A stretch of DNA of 64,000 nt, from assembly GCF_032116555.1 (NCBI RefSeq), contig NZ_CP134951.1, forward strand, positions 1 to 64,000, given 5' to 3'. Positions 50,795-59,636 of the stretch are shown here, in pieces (the stretch's first letter is position 1; each line of letters starts with the position of its first letter). The translations under genes and the position numbers were made by a program. The stretch comes from Halobaculum sp. XH14 (GTDB lineage Archaea > Halobacteriota > Halobacteria > Halobacteriales > Haloferacaceae). Under the pieces are notes generated by a model. It ran no database searches. It was not told the origin of the DNA and saw nothing but the letters and a program-made list of their open reading frames with translations.

Positions 50795-51826
50795 TCACGT
50801 GGCGGCCGCGTCCGTGACCAGGTCGACGATGTGGGCCGTCACGTCGACCTTCTCGTCCAGCAGTTTCCGCCGCCGCCGCTCCCAGCGCTCGCCCGCCTCG
50901 GGGTCGTCGGCGAGTTCGAGGACCGTTTCGACGAACGCGGCGCTCTCCCGGCAGGTCGTGATGAGCCCGTGCTCGTGGAGTTCGCGGAAGTTGCCGAACT
51001 CCTCGTCGTAGGGGTTCAGCCGGACGCTCGGCGTGGCGAGCAGCGCAGCTTCGGTCGCCATCGTCCCGGAGTCTCCCGCGTACAGGTCCGCGTGGGCCAG
51101 TAGCTGGTGGAGGTCCTCGGGCGGCACGGGAAGCTCGCGGTCCGCCAGGTCCGGCGGGAGCGCTCCCTCGCTCGACACGTACACCGGCATGCGGTCCTCG
51201 ACGCGCTCGATCAGGGACCGCTTCTCGTCGGTCGAGAGGCTCCGGTGGCCGGCGTCGTGGTGGGCGTCCATGGCGACGAACCGAAAGACCGCGTACGGCT
51301 GGTCGGGGTCGACGCCCGCCTCGCGGAGCACGTCGGGGTCGCGCTCGAACCGGTCCGGGTGGAGGTACGCGAGTTCGTGGAACCCGTCGTACCGGCGCTG
51401 GGTCGCGCCCAGGTCGCGCTCGAACCGGGCCGGCGTGCAGACGACGCTGGCGAAGGGGATCGTGACACGGTCGACCAGCCGGGTCTGTTCGGTGTCGTTG
51501 AAGACGACGTTGGGGACGCCGAGCAGCCACGAGACGTGCGCGGCCGCCGGGTTGAGCATGCTGACGACCACGTCGGGGTCGAACCGACGGGCGAGCCGCA
51601 GGAGTCGAACCTCCCGTGCCATCCACTCGCCGACCAGCCCCGGGCCGCCCCCGCCGCGCTCGGACAGCGGCGTGTGCTCGAACCCCTCCGCGTCGAGCAG
51701 ATCCGTCGTGACGTCCTTGACGCGCGAGGCGATGTGGATCTCGTGGCCCGCCGCCGAGAGCTCCTCGGCCGCGTGTTTGAACAGGTGGACGTGCGCCGGG
51801 TGGTTCACGTCGAACAGCGCGCGCAT
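50795..51826 (-). CDS. DUF354-family (GT-B-like) glycosyltransferase
   Basis: 343 residues from MRALFDVNHPAHVHLFKHAA at 51826, the characteristic opening of DUF354 proteins. Further hallmarks are GVPNVVFNDTEQT near 95-107 and the late DLYAGDSGTMATEAALLATP. The family has the fold of UDP-GlcNAc 2-epimerases and GT-B glycosyltransferases and is common in archaeal surface-glycan clusters. It follows the four-gene sugar-acid operon by 88 nt and may use, or epimerise, its product. The exact reaction is open. Confidence 0.8.
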   Translation of the reverse strand: MRALFDVNHPAHVHLFKHAAEELSAAGHEIHIASRVKDVTTDLLDAEGFEHTPLSERGGGGPGLVGEWMAREVRLLRLARRFDPDVVVSMLNPAAAHVSWLLGVPNVVFNDTEQTRLVDRVTIPFASVVCTPARFERDLGATQRRYDGFHELAYLHPDRFERDPDVLREAGVDPDQPYAVFRFVAMDAHHDAGHRSLSTDEKRSLIERVEDRMPVYVSSEGALPPDLADRELPVPPEDLHQLLAHADLYAGDSGTMATEAALLATPSVRLNPYDEEFGNFRELHEHGLITTCRESAAFVETVLELADDPEAGERWERRRRKLLDEKVDVTAHIVDLVTDAAAT

Positions 51827-51914
51827 CAGTCCACCCGCGGGTGGACGGGACGCGGCTGATCGCCCGGCGTCAGGCCGGCAGCGCGCGCCCGGCGGCCGCC
51901 GCGCGTCCGCGCCG

Positions 51915-53351
51915 TCACCGCCAGCCCCTCCCCACCGTGTAGTGGGGGTGGTCGGCGCCGCCGAGGTCGACGCTGTCCCGGCCGTCGACGACCACCGTGG
52001 GCTCGTCGAACGCCGTCCAGTCGACCGCGTCGAACTCGTCGTGGGCGGTGACGACGACCACGGCGTCGACGTCACGGTCGTACATCTCCTCCAGCGGCAC
52101 CGTCTCGGCGTCGAACCCGTCGGCGTCGACGAGCGGGTCCGCGCCGAACACGGTCGCGCCGTGCTCGGAGAGCGTCGAGCAGACGCCCAGCGCCGGGCTG
52201 GCGCGCGTCTCCTTCACGCCCGCCCGGTAGGTGAGTCCGAGGACGAGCACGCGCGCGTCCGCCAGCGGACCACCGGCCGCGTGCGGGCCGTCGTCCGGGT
52301 GCGAGTCCCCGTTCGCGCGCGGCTCCCCGTCGGCGGGGACGACCCCGCCCGCCCGGAGTCCCTCCGCGACCTTCGCGGCGACGAAGCCGGGCATCGCGTC
52401 GTTCACCTCGCGCGCGGTCTCCAGGAACGGCGCTGGCGACTCCAGCCAGTTGATGAGGAAGTACGGGTAGTACGGGATGCAGTGGCCGCCCACGCCCGGG
52501 CCGGGCGTGTGGATGTCACAGAACGGCTGGGTGTTCGCGGTGTCGATGGCCTCCCGGACGTCGATCCCAAGCTCGTCGGTGAGCCGGCCGAGCTCGTTCG
52601 CCAGGGCGATGTTCGCGTCGCGGTACAGCCCCTCGAACACCTTCACCGCCTCGGCGGTGGTCGCGTCCGACACCGGCAGCACGTCGTTGTCCACGAGCGC
52701 CTCGTAGACGACGCGCGCGCTCCGGGTGCTCTCGTCGTCGACGCCGCCGACGACCTTCGGGTGCGCGCCGCGGACGTCCCGGAGCGCGCGCCCGCTGGAG
52801 GTCCGTTCGGGACAGAACGCCAGGCCGAACTCCCCGCGCCGGAGGCCGCTTTGCTCCTCCAGCAGCGGGAGCACGACGTCGCGGCAGGTCCCCGGCGGGA
52901 CGGTGGATTCGACGACCACGAGGTCGCCCGGGTACAGCCCCTCGGCGACGCCCTCGACGGCCGCCTCAAGCGTCGAGAGGTCCGGCTCCTTCGTCTCGGT
53001 GACGAGCGTCGGCACGATGAGGACGTGGACGCTCGCGTCGCGGGCGGCCGTGGCCGGGTCGCTCGTCGCCGTCAGCGAGCCGTCGGCCGAGACGTCGGCG
53101 ACCGCCTCGGGCAGTCCGGGCTCGCGTTCGACGTGGCTCTCGCCGGCGTTGATCGACGCCACCACGTCCGGGTCGACGTCGACGCCGGTGACGTTGCCGC
53201 ACGTCTCGGCGTAGACGGTCGCCAGCGGGAGCCCCATCTTGCCGAGGCCGTAGACGGCCACCGGCACCTCGCCGTTCACGAACGCCGCCCGCCTGGCCTC
53301 GTCGTCGAGGTCGGAGCCGTACAGCGACCGGATCCCGGATCGGGTCGTCAC
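51915..53351 (-). CDS. UDP-N-acetyl-hexosamine 6-dehydrogenase (WbpA/WecC type)
   Basis: 478 residues from a GTG at 53351 that overlaps the previous gene by 4 nt. N-terminal NAD domain: PVAVYGLGKMGLPLATVYAE near 30-49. The middle holds FCPERTSSGRAL, and the catalytic cysteine is in GPGVGGHCIPYYPYFL near 290-305. The C-terminal UDP-binding domain has GLTYRAGVKETRASPAL. It oxidises C6 of a UDP-HexNAc to the carboxylate with two NAD. The family is about 420-440 residues; extra length comes from an N-terminal extension and an acidic insert (DGEPRANGDSHPDDGPHAAG). It is the last gene of a four-gene overlapping set. Confidence 0.92.
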   Translation of the reverse strand: MTTRSGIRSLYGSDLDDEARRAAFVNGEVPVAVYGLGKMGLPLATVYAETCGNVTGVDVDPDVVASINAGESHVEREPGLPEAVADVSADGSLTATSDPATAARDASVHVLIVPTLVTETKEPDLSTLEAAVEGVAEGLYPGDLVVVESTVPPGTCRDVVLPLLEEQSGLRRGEFGLAFCPERTSSGRALRDVRGAHPKVVGGVDDESTRSARVVYEALVDNDVLPVSDATTAEAVKVFEGLYRDANIALANELGRLTDELGIDVREAIDTANTQPFCDIHTPGPGVGGHCIPYYPYFLINWLESPAPFLETAREVNDAMPGFVAAKVAEGLRAGGVVPADGEPRANGDSHPDDGPHAAGGPLADARVLVLGLTYRAGVKETRASPALGVCSTLSEHGATVFGADPLVDADGFDAETVPLEEMYDRDVDAVVVVTAHDEFDAVDWTAFDEPTVVVDGRDSVDLGGADHPHYTVGRGWR

Positions 53352-54331
53352 GTCGGCACCTCCGTCTCCGCCCCCGGCCGCTCCCGACCGGCGGCGATGT
53401 CGTCGATGGTCCGGGCCACCTCCACGGCGCGGAGGCCGTCCTCGGCGGTGACCACCGGCTCCGCCCCGTCGCGCGCGGCGGCGACGAACGACTCCAGTTC
53501 GGCCTTCAGCGGTTCGCCGTTCTCGACGATGGGCCGCTCGACGACGCTCTCGACGCGCTCGCGCACCGCGCCGTCGTTCTCGATGTACGCCGGGGCGGTG
53601 TGTCGGTGGATCTCGACGGACTGGTTCATGTAGTCCACGCGGACCCGGCACTCGCGGGCGGTGATCCCCAGCTTCCGCACCTTCCGCTGGGTGACGCGGC
53701 TCGCCGTGAGGTCGGCGACGACGCCGTCGTCGAACCGGCAGGTCGCGGTGGCGTAGCGGTTGCCGGCCGCGCCCGCCGCGTCCACCGCGACGGGTGCCTT
53801 CCCGAGCAGCGAGCAGACCACGTCGATGTCGTGGATCATCAGGTCGAAGACGGCCGAGTCCGCGACCTCCCGCTCGCGCGGCGGGCCGAGCCGCTGGGCG
53901 TCGAGCGCGAGCACCTCGACGTTCGGGACGATGTCCGCGAGCGCCCGCACCGCGGGGTTGAACCGCTCGATGTGGCCGACTTGGAGGACCAGGTCCTCGG
54001 CCCGCGCCCGCTCGGCGAGTTCTCGCCCCCGCGGGAGGTCCTCGACGTACGGCTTCTCGACGAGCGCGTGGGTGCCAGCGTCGAGACACCGCTCTAGCAT
54101 CGAGGGGTGTGCCGCAGTCGGGACCGCGACCGAGACGAGGTCCGCCCGCGAGAGCAGGTCCCCCGCCTCCCGCGCGACCGTGCCGTAGTCGCGGGCGACC
54201 GTCCGGGCGGCCTCGGCGTCGAGGTCGGCGACGCCGACGAGTTCCGCGTTCGGGAGCTCGCTGTACACCCGGGCGTGGTTGCGCCCCATGCTGCCGACGC
54301 CGACGACGCCGGCCGAAAGCGTCTCGCTCAT
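53348..54331 (-). CDS. Gfo/Idh/MocA oxidoreductase (WbpB-like UDP-sugar 3-dehydrogenase)
   Basis: 327 residues. Rossmann start VGVVGVGSMGRNHARVYSEL, EKPYVEDLPRGRELAERA with the EKP motif near 92-94, and the substrate-domain signature LMIHDIDVVCSLLG near 163-176, which matches the WlbA/WbpB group that oxidises C3 of UDP-GlcNAc-uronate. Overlaps both neighbours by 4 nt. With the adjacent aminotransferase it would install an amino group at C3. The assignment is by context; other sugar oxidoreductases share the fold. Confidence 0.88.
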   Translation of the reverse strand: MSETLSAGVVGVGSMGRNHARVYSELPNAELVGVADLDAEAARTVARDYGTVAREAGDLLSRADLVSVAVPTAAHPSMLERCLDAGTHALVEKPYVEDLPRGRELAERARAEDLVLQVGHIERFNPAVRALADIVPNVEVLALDAQRLGPPREREVADSAVFDLMIHDIDVVCSLLGKAPVAVDAAGAAGNRYATATCRFDDGVVADLTASRVTQRKVRKLGITARECRVRVDYMNQSVEIHRHTAPAYIENDGAVRERVESVVERPIVENGEPLKAELESFVAAARDGAEPVVTAEDGLRAVEVARTIDDIAAGRERPGAETEVPT

Positions 54332-55449
54332 GCGCTCCGGCGGCCTCGATCGGCCGCCAGTTCCGGGGAGTCTCCGGTCGTGTACGATTCGACGGCCGCA
54401 CAGATCCGTCGGAGGTCGTCGGTCGAGAGCGACGGATGGACCGGCAGCGAGAGCACCTGTTCGGCGGCGCGCTCGGCGACCGGGCAGTCGGCGTCGAAGC
54501 CCTCGTAGGCCGGCTGCTCGTGGATGGGAACCGGGTAGTAGATGCCCGATCCGACGCCCGCGTCGGCCAGGTGCTCGCGGAGCCCGTCGCGGTCGTCGTG
54601 TCTGACCGTGTACTGGTGGTAGACGTGGCGCGACCCCGGCGGCTCGTTCGGCGTGATGACGCCCGCGTCCGAGAGCCGCTTCGTGAGGTAGGCGGCGTGT
54701 CCGCGCCGGGCGATGGTGTGGTCCGTGAGCTTCGGGAGCTGTGCCCGCCCGATGGCCGCACAGAGGCTCGTCATCCGGAAGTTGTGGCCGACCTCGCCGT
54801 GTTCGTACCCGGAGATCCGGCCGTGGTCCGCGAAGCGGGCGACCCGCTCTGCCAGCTCCGCGCGGTCGGTCGTCACCATCCCGCCCTCCCCCGTCGTCAT
54901 GTTCTTCGTCGGGTAGAAGGAAAAGCAGGCGGCGTCGCCGAACGAGCCGACGCGCCGGCGGTCGAACTCCGCGCCGTGGGCCTGCGCGGCGTCCTCGACG
55001 AGCGCCAGGTCGTGCTCGTCGGCGATCTCGCGCAGGTGGTCCATCGCGGCCGGCAGGCCGTAGAGGTGGACCGCGAGGATCGCTTCCACGTCGTCGCGCT
55101 CGCGGACGACCGCCTCCACCTCGCGCGGGTCGAGCGTGAACGTCGAGGGGTGGACGTCCGCGAAGACGGGTTCGGCGCCCGCGAGGCGGACGGCGTTCGC
55201 GCTGGCGACGAACGAGAACGGCGTCGTGACGACCGCGTCGCCCTCGCCGATCCCGAGCGCCTCGAACGTGGCGTGGAGCGCGGTCGTCCCGTTCGTCGTG
55301 GCGACGCCGTGGGCCGCCCCACAGAACTCGGAGAACTCGTCCTCGAAGCGCCGGACCTCCTCGCCGTCGGCGAGCTGGCCGCTCTCGAGGACGCGCTGGA
55401 CGCCCTCGCTCTCGGCGTCGCCGATCCGGGGGTTCGCGATGGGGATCAT
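54328..55449 (-). CDS. DegT/DnrJ/EryC1 PLP aminotransferase (WbpE-like)
   Basis: 373 residues from the ATG at 55449. Typical sugar aminotransferase motifs: IPIANPRIGDAESEGVQRVL, NGTTALHATFEALGIGEGDA, VEDAAQAHGAEF near 162-173 and the PLP-lysine in YPTKNMTTGEGGM near 192. The lysine lies two residues after Pro-Thr as usual. It would aminate a 3-keto nucleotide sugar with glutamate as donor. Linked by ATGA overlaps to the acetyltransferase before and the oxidoreductase after it. Confidence 0.93.
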   Translation of the reverse strand: MIPIANPRIGDAESEGVQRVLESGQLADGEEVRRFEDEFSEFCGAAHGVATTNGTTALHATFEALGIGEGDAVVTTPFSFVASANAVRLAGAEPVFADVHPSTFTLDPREVEAVVRERDDVEAILAVHLYGLPAAMDHLREIADEHDLALVEDAAQAHGAEFDRRRVGSFGDAACFSFYPTKNMTTGEGGMVTTDRAELAERVARFADHGRISGYEHGEVGHNFRMTSLCAAIGRAQLPKLTDHTIARRGHAAYLTKRLSDAGVITPNEPPGSRHVYHQYTVRHDDRDGLREHLADAGVGSGIYYPVPIHEQPAYEGFDADCPVAERAAEQVLSLPVHPSLSTDDLRRICAAVESYTTGDSPELAADRGRRSA

Positions 55450-56021
55450 CGCTCCGTGTTCCCCCCCTGGAGCCGCTCGGGCAGCGGCTGGTGTTCGGCG
55501 GGCGAGCCGACCGCGAGGGTGTCCGCGGGCACGTCCTCGGTGACGACCGCGCCCGCGGCGACGAACGCGCGCTCCCCGACGGTGACGCCCGGGAGCACGG
55601 TCGCGTTCGCGCCGACGGTCGCGTCGTCCTCGAGGGTCGGCCCCTCCAGTTCGACCTCCTGGCGCAGCGGGTAGTCGTCGTTCGTGAGGATCGCGCCCGG
55701 GCCGACGAACACCCGGTCGCCGACGGTGGTGTTCGTCGGGAGGTACGCGGCGGTCTGGATGCTCACCTCGTCGCCGACGGTCGAGCCCCCGTCGATGACC
55801 GCGCGGGTGCCGACGAGCACGTCGTCGCCGACGACGGTGTCCTCGCGCACCAGCGCGTCGTGGCCGGTCGTGAACCCCTCGCCGATCTCGACGTCGCCGT
55901 ACACGACGGTGCCGCGCCGGATCGTCGCGCCCGGCCCGATGGTAGGCGTCGAGCCGTCCGGGTCGCCGAGCGTGACGTTCGGGTGGACCTCGGCCCCGTC
56001 GCCGAGCGTCGCGTTCGTCAC
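55446..56021 (-). CDS. Hexapeptide-repeat sugar N-acetyltransferase (WbpD-like)
   Basis: 191 residues from the GTG at 56021 (VTNATLGDGAEVHPNVTLGD). The frame stays open another 48 codons to an ATG at 56165, but that ATG is part of a TAACAATGG promoter element. The chain is a left-handed beta helix of hexapeptide repeats, with the likely catalytic histidine in FTTGHDALVRED near 60-70 and a C-terminal ADTLAVGSPAEHQPL. It would acetylate the new C3 amine. First gene of the four-gene overlapping set, so the acetyltransferase-aminotransferase-oxidoreductase-dehydrogenase order is a functional unit. Confidence 0.88.
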   Translation of the reverse strand: MTNATLGDGAEVHPNVTLGDPDGSTPTIGPGATIRRGTVVYGDVEIGEGFTTGHDALVREDTVVGDDVLVGTRAVIDGGSTVGDEVSIQTAAYLPTNTTVGDRVFVGPGAILTNDDYPLRQEVELEGPTLEDDATVGANATVLPGVTVGERAFVAAGAVVTEDVPADTLAVGSPAEHQPLPERLQGGNTER

Positions 56022-56161
56022 TGGCGGCCTCCGTCCGGCCCGGGCGTCCGGGCCGGCTGGCCGCTCCTCCGTCCGGTTCGTCGGGTCTGTGTGTGTGTCC
56101 GAGACATGGATGCGGACTGCACGGTCGCTCCCGGCAGTATCGGGTCTTGACCGGCATCGGA

Positions 56162-56172
56162 CCATTGTTATG
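56162..56172 (-). promoter_or_regulatory. CATAACAATGG promoter element of the sugar-acid operon
   Basis: On the minus strand, about 140 nt before the GTG at 56021, implying a leader of roughly 110 nt if used. Confidence 0.4.
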
Positions 56173-56399
56173 TGCGCCTTTTGTCGGGTTAACAGCCGGC
56201 TGTCGCGTCGCTCTCACGCGATTCGGCCGCCTACCCGCGAGGCGAAACCCGCATTGACGGCCGCGAGCGACGCCGGAACGGGCGATGCTGGCTGCTCGCC
56301 CGCGACGGTAGACCCTGTCTCACGGTCCGCTGACGGTCCCATGCGCGCCCCGCCGTTTTCACCGGCCATCCGACACGTTCGCCACCCGGCTCGACGCCG

Positions 56400-57752
56400 T
56401 CACTTGCAGCCGGCGTTCGGGAGCCGGTCGCCGCCGGCCGTGAGCCGGTCGACCGACACGTCGCTGATGTCGATGTTCGAGTTCCGGAACTGGTAGGGCG
56501 CGTTCGTCACCGCCAGATACGTGTCGCTGATCGAGCCGTTCACCCTGATCGCCTGGACGCCGCCGCGCTCGGTGCCGGGCTGGTGGACACAGAGCCCGCT
56601 GAACCGGCAGTCGTCCCGGTGGCTCGCGTAGATCGCCGACCCCGTCGCCGCCTCCCCGGTGATGACGACGTCCTCGATGTGGAACGAGCCGCGCCGGGCG
56701 AAGACGACGTCGGTCGGGCTCTTGATCCGGATCGCGTTGACGCCGTCCGCGTCGACGCGGATCCGGGTGTCCCGCATCGTCGCCGACTCCTGTTCGGACG
56801 CGAACGTCACCGCCCCGTCGCTGGAGGTCACGTCCAGCATCTCGACGAGACACTTGTCGATCAGGACGTCGCGGCCGCCGCGCAGCCGGATGCCGCGCAT
56901 GTTCTCGAAGCCGTCGGGCGAGTCGTCACAGCGGACGTGGACGCCGCGGACGACGCTCCCCGGCCCGGCGTTCACGCGGACGCTCGCCACGCCGTTGTTC
57001 GCGTAGTAGCCGCCGAGCACGCGAACTCGTCCCTCCGGGGGGTTCGCGTAGAGGCCGTTGTCCGGGAACCCCTCGATACGGCAGTCGACGAACGAGACGT
57101 CCCCGCGCGTGTCGTCGCCGACCTCACACCCGGTGTTCGACCACTCGCCCACGGACCCGTCGGGCATCCGGAGCCGCTCGACGAGCCCCGTCCCGTCCGG
57201 GCTGGCGACGTCGACGCGGACCCCGTCGCTCTCCACGTCCTGCCTCCCGGTGACCGTGACGTCCCGCAGGACCAGTTTGTCGTCCACGCGCGCGGCGATC
57301 GGCCGTCCGCCCGTGTCCGGCTCCCGGAAGTCGAACTCCAGCCCCGAGACCAGCAGCTGGGACGCGCTCCCGGGGTCGCCGAGCCTGAACAGCGGCTTCC
57401 GGAACCCCTTCGGCGGGACGACGGTCGCGTTGTCGGCGACGAGCCCGAACTTGGAGAACGAGGAGAACGCCCAACTGTCGGCCAGCCGGTAGCGCCCCGG
57501 CGGGAGGTACAGCATCCGGCCGTCGCCGGCCACCGCCTCGAGAACGCCGCCGAGTTCGCGGTCGGCGAGCGGCCCCTCGACCTCGGCTTCGAGGTCGACG
57601 AACTCGTCGAACCCCCAGGCGTCGGCGATCGCGTCTAGCTGCGGGTTTCCGCCGGGCGTCGCCGCGGGCCACTCCCCGGGAACCGCCTCCCCACACCCCG
57701 CGAGTCCGGCGGTCACGCCCGCGGCCGCGGTCAGTAGCGTCCGCCGTTTCAT
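56400..57752 (-). CDS. Lipid-anchored right-handed beta-helix protein
   Basis: 450 residues. MKRRTLLTAAAGVTAGLAGC is a twin-arginine-like signal with a lipobox cysteine at residue 20. Residues of about 70-440 are short repeats with N/D-G turns typical of parallel beta helices of the pectate-lyase fold: RMLYLPPGRYRLADSWAF near the start, then VVRGVHVRCD and NMRGIRLRGGRDVLIDKCLV. It shares the segment RGIRLR...LIDKC...LDV with the exported protein at 61725-63665, so the two look paralogous. Probably binds or cuts surface polysaccharide. TAACAAAC promoter about 30 nt upstream. Confidence 0.78.
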   Translation of the reverse strand: MKRRTLLTAAAGVTAGLAGCGEAVPGEWPAATPGGNPQLDAIADAWGFDEFVDLEAEVEGPLADRELGGVLEAVAGDGRMLYLPPGRYRLADSWAFSSFSKFGLVADNATVVPPKGFRKPLFRLGDPGSASQLLVSGLEFDFREPDTGGRPIAARVDDKLVLRDVTVTGRQDVESDGVRVDVASPDGTGLVERLRMPDGSVGEWSNTGCEVGDDTRGDVSFVDCRIEGFPDNGLYANPPEGRVRVLGGYYANNGVASVRVNAGPGSVVRGVHVRCDDSPDGFENMRGIRLRGGRDVLIDKCLVEMLDVTSSDGAVTFASEQESATMRDTRIRVDADGVNAIRIKSPTDVVFARRGSFHIEDVVITGEAATGSAIYASHRDDCRFSGLCVHQPGTERGGVQAIRVNGSISDTYLAVTNAPYQFRNSNIDISDVSVDRLTAGGDRLPNAGCK

Positions 57753-57775
57753 ACGGGTGTCACGACGCTCACGTC

Positions 57776-57790
57776 GGTTTGTTATGACGG
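57776..57790 (-). promoter_or_regulatory. CATAACAAACC promoter element of the beta-helix gene
   Basis: CCGTCATAACAAACC on the minus strand, about 28 nt before the ATG at 57752. Confidence 0.5.
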
Positions 57791-57813
57791 TCGTGTGAGC
57801 CGGTAGACCGCCC

Positions 57814-58752
57814 TTACGCGGACTGGACGGCGTCCGTGTCGGCCAGCGCCTCGTAGCGCTCTCCGGGCGGGCCGATCCACGCGCCGAGCTCCCTCGCGTA
57901 CTCGATCAGCCGCCGGTAGAGCAGCCGCTGGTTCGGGTACTCGCGGTCGTTGAACTTGTTCGGGTGCCACAGCACGGTCATCACCGCGCCGTTCTCGGCG
58001 GCCTCCTCGAGCACCCGCTCACAGCCCGCCCACGCCGCCGCGAGCTCGTGTTCCGGGTCCGGCAGCGCGTTCTCCATGATCGTCAGCGGGAACACCACGA
58101 ACTCGTCGTCGAACGGCCGTCGAACGCCGTAGCCGTTCTCGAACCCGTACGTCGTACTCGACCCGAGCGAGGCGTCGTACGCCAGGCCGACGTCGGCCTG
58201 TCGCTCCCACGTCTCGGGCACCTCCAGGTTGAGGTAGTGCTGTCTCCCGCCGCGGACCTCGTGGCCGAGGACGCGTTCGAGCGCCGCCTTCTCGCGTCCG
58301 AGGCGGTCGCGGTCCGTGTAGGACTCGTAGGAGCCGTGGAGCCCGACCTCCCACCCGCGGTCGTCCAGTTTCCGGATCACGTCCACGATGTCGGGGTCCT
58401 CGAGCGAGTAGCGGCCGGCGTAGAGCTGCCAGCTCTTCGGGCTGAGCCACTCGCGGGGCGGCCTGTCGCGCAGGAGGTCCTGCTCGTTCAGGAAGTAGAA
58501 CGCCGACCTGACGCCCAGTTCCTCCTCCAGGGCCATCACCTCCTCGAACTGCCAGTACGGGTTGACGTCCGGGAGCAGCGTCCGAAGGTGGTAGGGGTCG
58601 CGTTCGGTCACCGCGTAGTACAGCGACTGGTACGTCTTGTACGGCCGGTCGACGTCGTGGGTCAGACACAGCGAGAACGAGTGCCCCTCGGGCACGCCGG
58701 CCCGTTCACCCATCCCGTCCGAACCGGCTCGTGTCGCTGGCCGGTCGTTCAC
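57814..58752 (-). CDS. NodB-like polysaccharide deacetylase
   Basis: 312 residues. FSLCLTHDVDRPYKTYQSLY near 26-45 carries the Asp-Val-Asp start of the NodB fold. Later, GLHGSYESYTDRDRLGREKA near 137-156 gives the His-x3-Ser-like metal motif, and VLWHPNKFND near 262-271 supplies the final histidine. This is the form common next to archaeal glycan genes. It would remove N-acetyl groups from a sugar, though the usual RPP loop is not obvious. Divergent from the PIG-L operon. Confidence 0.82.
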   Translation of the reverse strand: MNDRPATRAGSDGMGERAGVPEGHSFSLCLTHDVDRPYKTYQSLYYAVTERDPYHLRTLLPDVNPYWQFEEVMALEEELGVRSAFYFLNEQDLLRDRPPREWLSPKSWQLYAGRYSLEDPDIVDVIRKLDDRGWEVGLHGSYESYTDRDRLGREKAALERVLGHEVRGGRQHYLNLEVPETWERQADVGLAYDASLGSSTTYGFENGYGVRRPFDDEFVVFPLTIMENALPDPEHELAAAWAGCERVLEEAAENGAVMTVLWHPNKFNDREYPNQRLLYRRLIEYARELGAWIGPPGERYEALADTDAVQSA

Positions 58753-58823
58753 CTCGCGTCCTCCGTCGCCCGATTCCGCGTCCTCGGGTCATGTCGTCCA
58801 CCGTGGACGTTCGACCCGTCGCC

Positions 58824-58835
58824 TCCATAGTTATG
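58824..58835. promoter_or_regulatory. Near-palindromic CCATAGTTATGG between divergent genes
   Basis: Reads CCATAACTATGG on the minus strand. It lies about 75 nt before the deacetylase start at 58752 and resembles the TAACAA-class promoters; being near-palindromic, its direction is uncertain. Confidence 0.35.
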
Positions 58836-58976
58836 GACCGCCTGCGGGTCGGGACGGACGAGGACGCGCCTCCCGACGCGGTTCCGGTCGTGAACCGAAC
58901 GGGTCGAGCGCCTGGCGGACTCGGGCGAGTTCCGGGACCGGACCGCTCCGGGCGTCCGGCGGCCGGGGGTATGGAA

Positions 58977-58990
58977 CCCATAACAAATAA
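58977..58990 (+). promoter_or_regulatory. CCCATAACAAATAA promoter element of the PIG-L operon
   Basis: About 26-36 nt before the ATG at 59016, the leaderless spacing. Confidence 0.5.
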
Positions 58991-59015
58991 ACGAGGTTCG
59001 GTACTCCGGGTCGAA

Positions 59016-59636
59016 ATGGACGTTGCTGTCCTCAGTCCGCACACGGACGACAGCGAGCTGTCCGCGGGCGGGACGATCAACCGGCTGCAACGGGACGGCC
59101 ACGACATCCACTACGTCGCCTTCTCCACCTGTGACGAGTCGCTCCCCGCGGGGAAACAGGGGGTGCTCCGCCGCGAGTTCGAGAGCGTCATGGAGTTCGT
59201 CGACCCGACCGAGTACTACGTCTTCGACTACGTGGTCCGGCGGTTCAACGAGCGCCGGCAGGACATCCTCGAGGACCTGGTCGCGCTCCGCGAGGAGCTC
59301 GATCCGGACCTCATCATCGGCCCCTCGACGAGCGACCACCACCAGGACCACACGGTCGTCGCAAAGGAGATGATCCGGGCGTTCAAGAGCGGGCCCAGCA
59401 TCATCGCGTACGAGCAGCCCTGGAACACGACGTCGTTCGACACCGACCTGTTCTCCCCGCTCACGGCGGCGGATCTGGACTCGAAGCTGACACAGCTCTC
59501 CCAGTACGACAGCCAGATCGAGAAGGGCCGGCCGTACTTCGAGGAGGAGTTCATCAGGGGGCTGGCCCGGGTCCGCGGGCTCCAGGGGAACGCGCGCTAC
59601 GCCGAGGCGTTCGAAGTGGTCAGGTGGTTGCTGTGA
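59016..59636 (+). CDS. PIG-L family sugar N-deacetylase
   Basis: 206 residues from the ATG at 59016 (MDVAVLSPHTDDSELSAGGT). The PIG-L motif, usually AHPDDE, reads SPHTDDSE here, and the second metal motif is present as SDHHQDHTVV near 107-116. The upstream in-frame extension is ignored because the promoter CCCATAACAAATAA sits there. PIG-L enzymes remove the acetyl group from GlcNAc-linked substrates (as in GPI, mycothiol and bacillithiol synthesis). First gene of a three-gene operon; its TGA overlaps the next gene by 4 nt. Confidence 0.87.
   Translation: MDVAVLSPHTDDSELSAGGTINRLQRDGHDIHYVAFSTCDESLPAGKQGVLRREFESVMEFVDPTEYYVFDYVVRRFNERRQDILEDLVALREELDPDLIIGPSTSDHHQDHTVVAKEMIRAFKSGPSIIAYEQPWNTTSFDTDLFSPLTAADLDSKLTQLSQYDSQIEKGRPYFEEEFIRGLARVRGLQGNARYAEAFEVVRWLL

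Noticed and set aside
56022-56165. N-terminal extension of the acetyltransferase to the ATG at 56165
   Set aside because: That ATG lies within a CATAACAATGG promoter-like element, and the extra 48 residues are low-complexity; the hexapeptide fold starts at the GTG at 56021.
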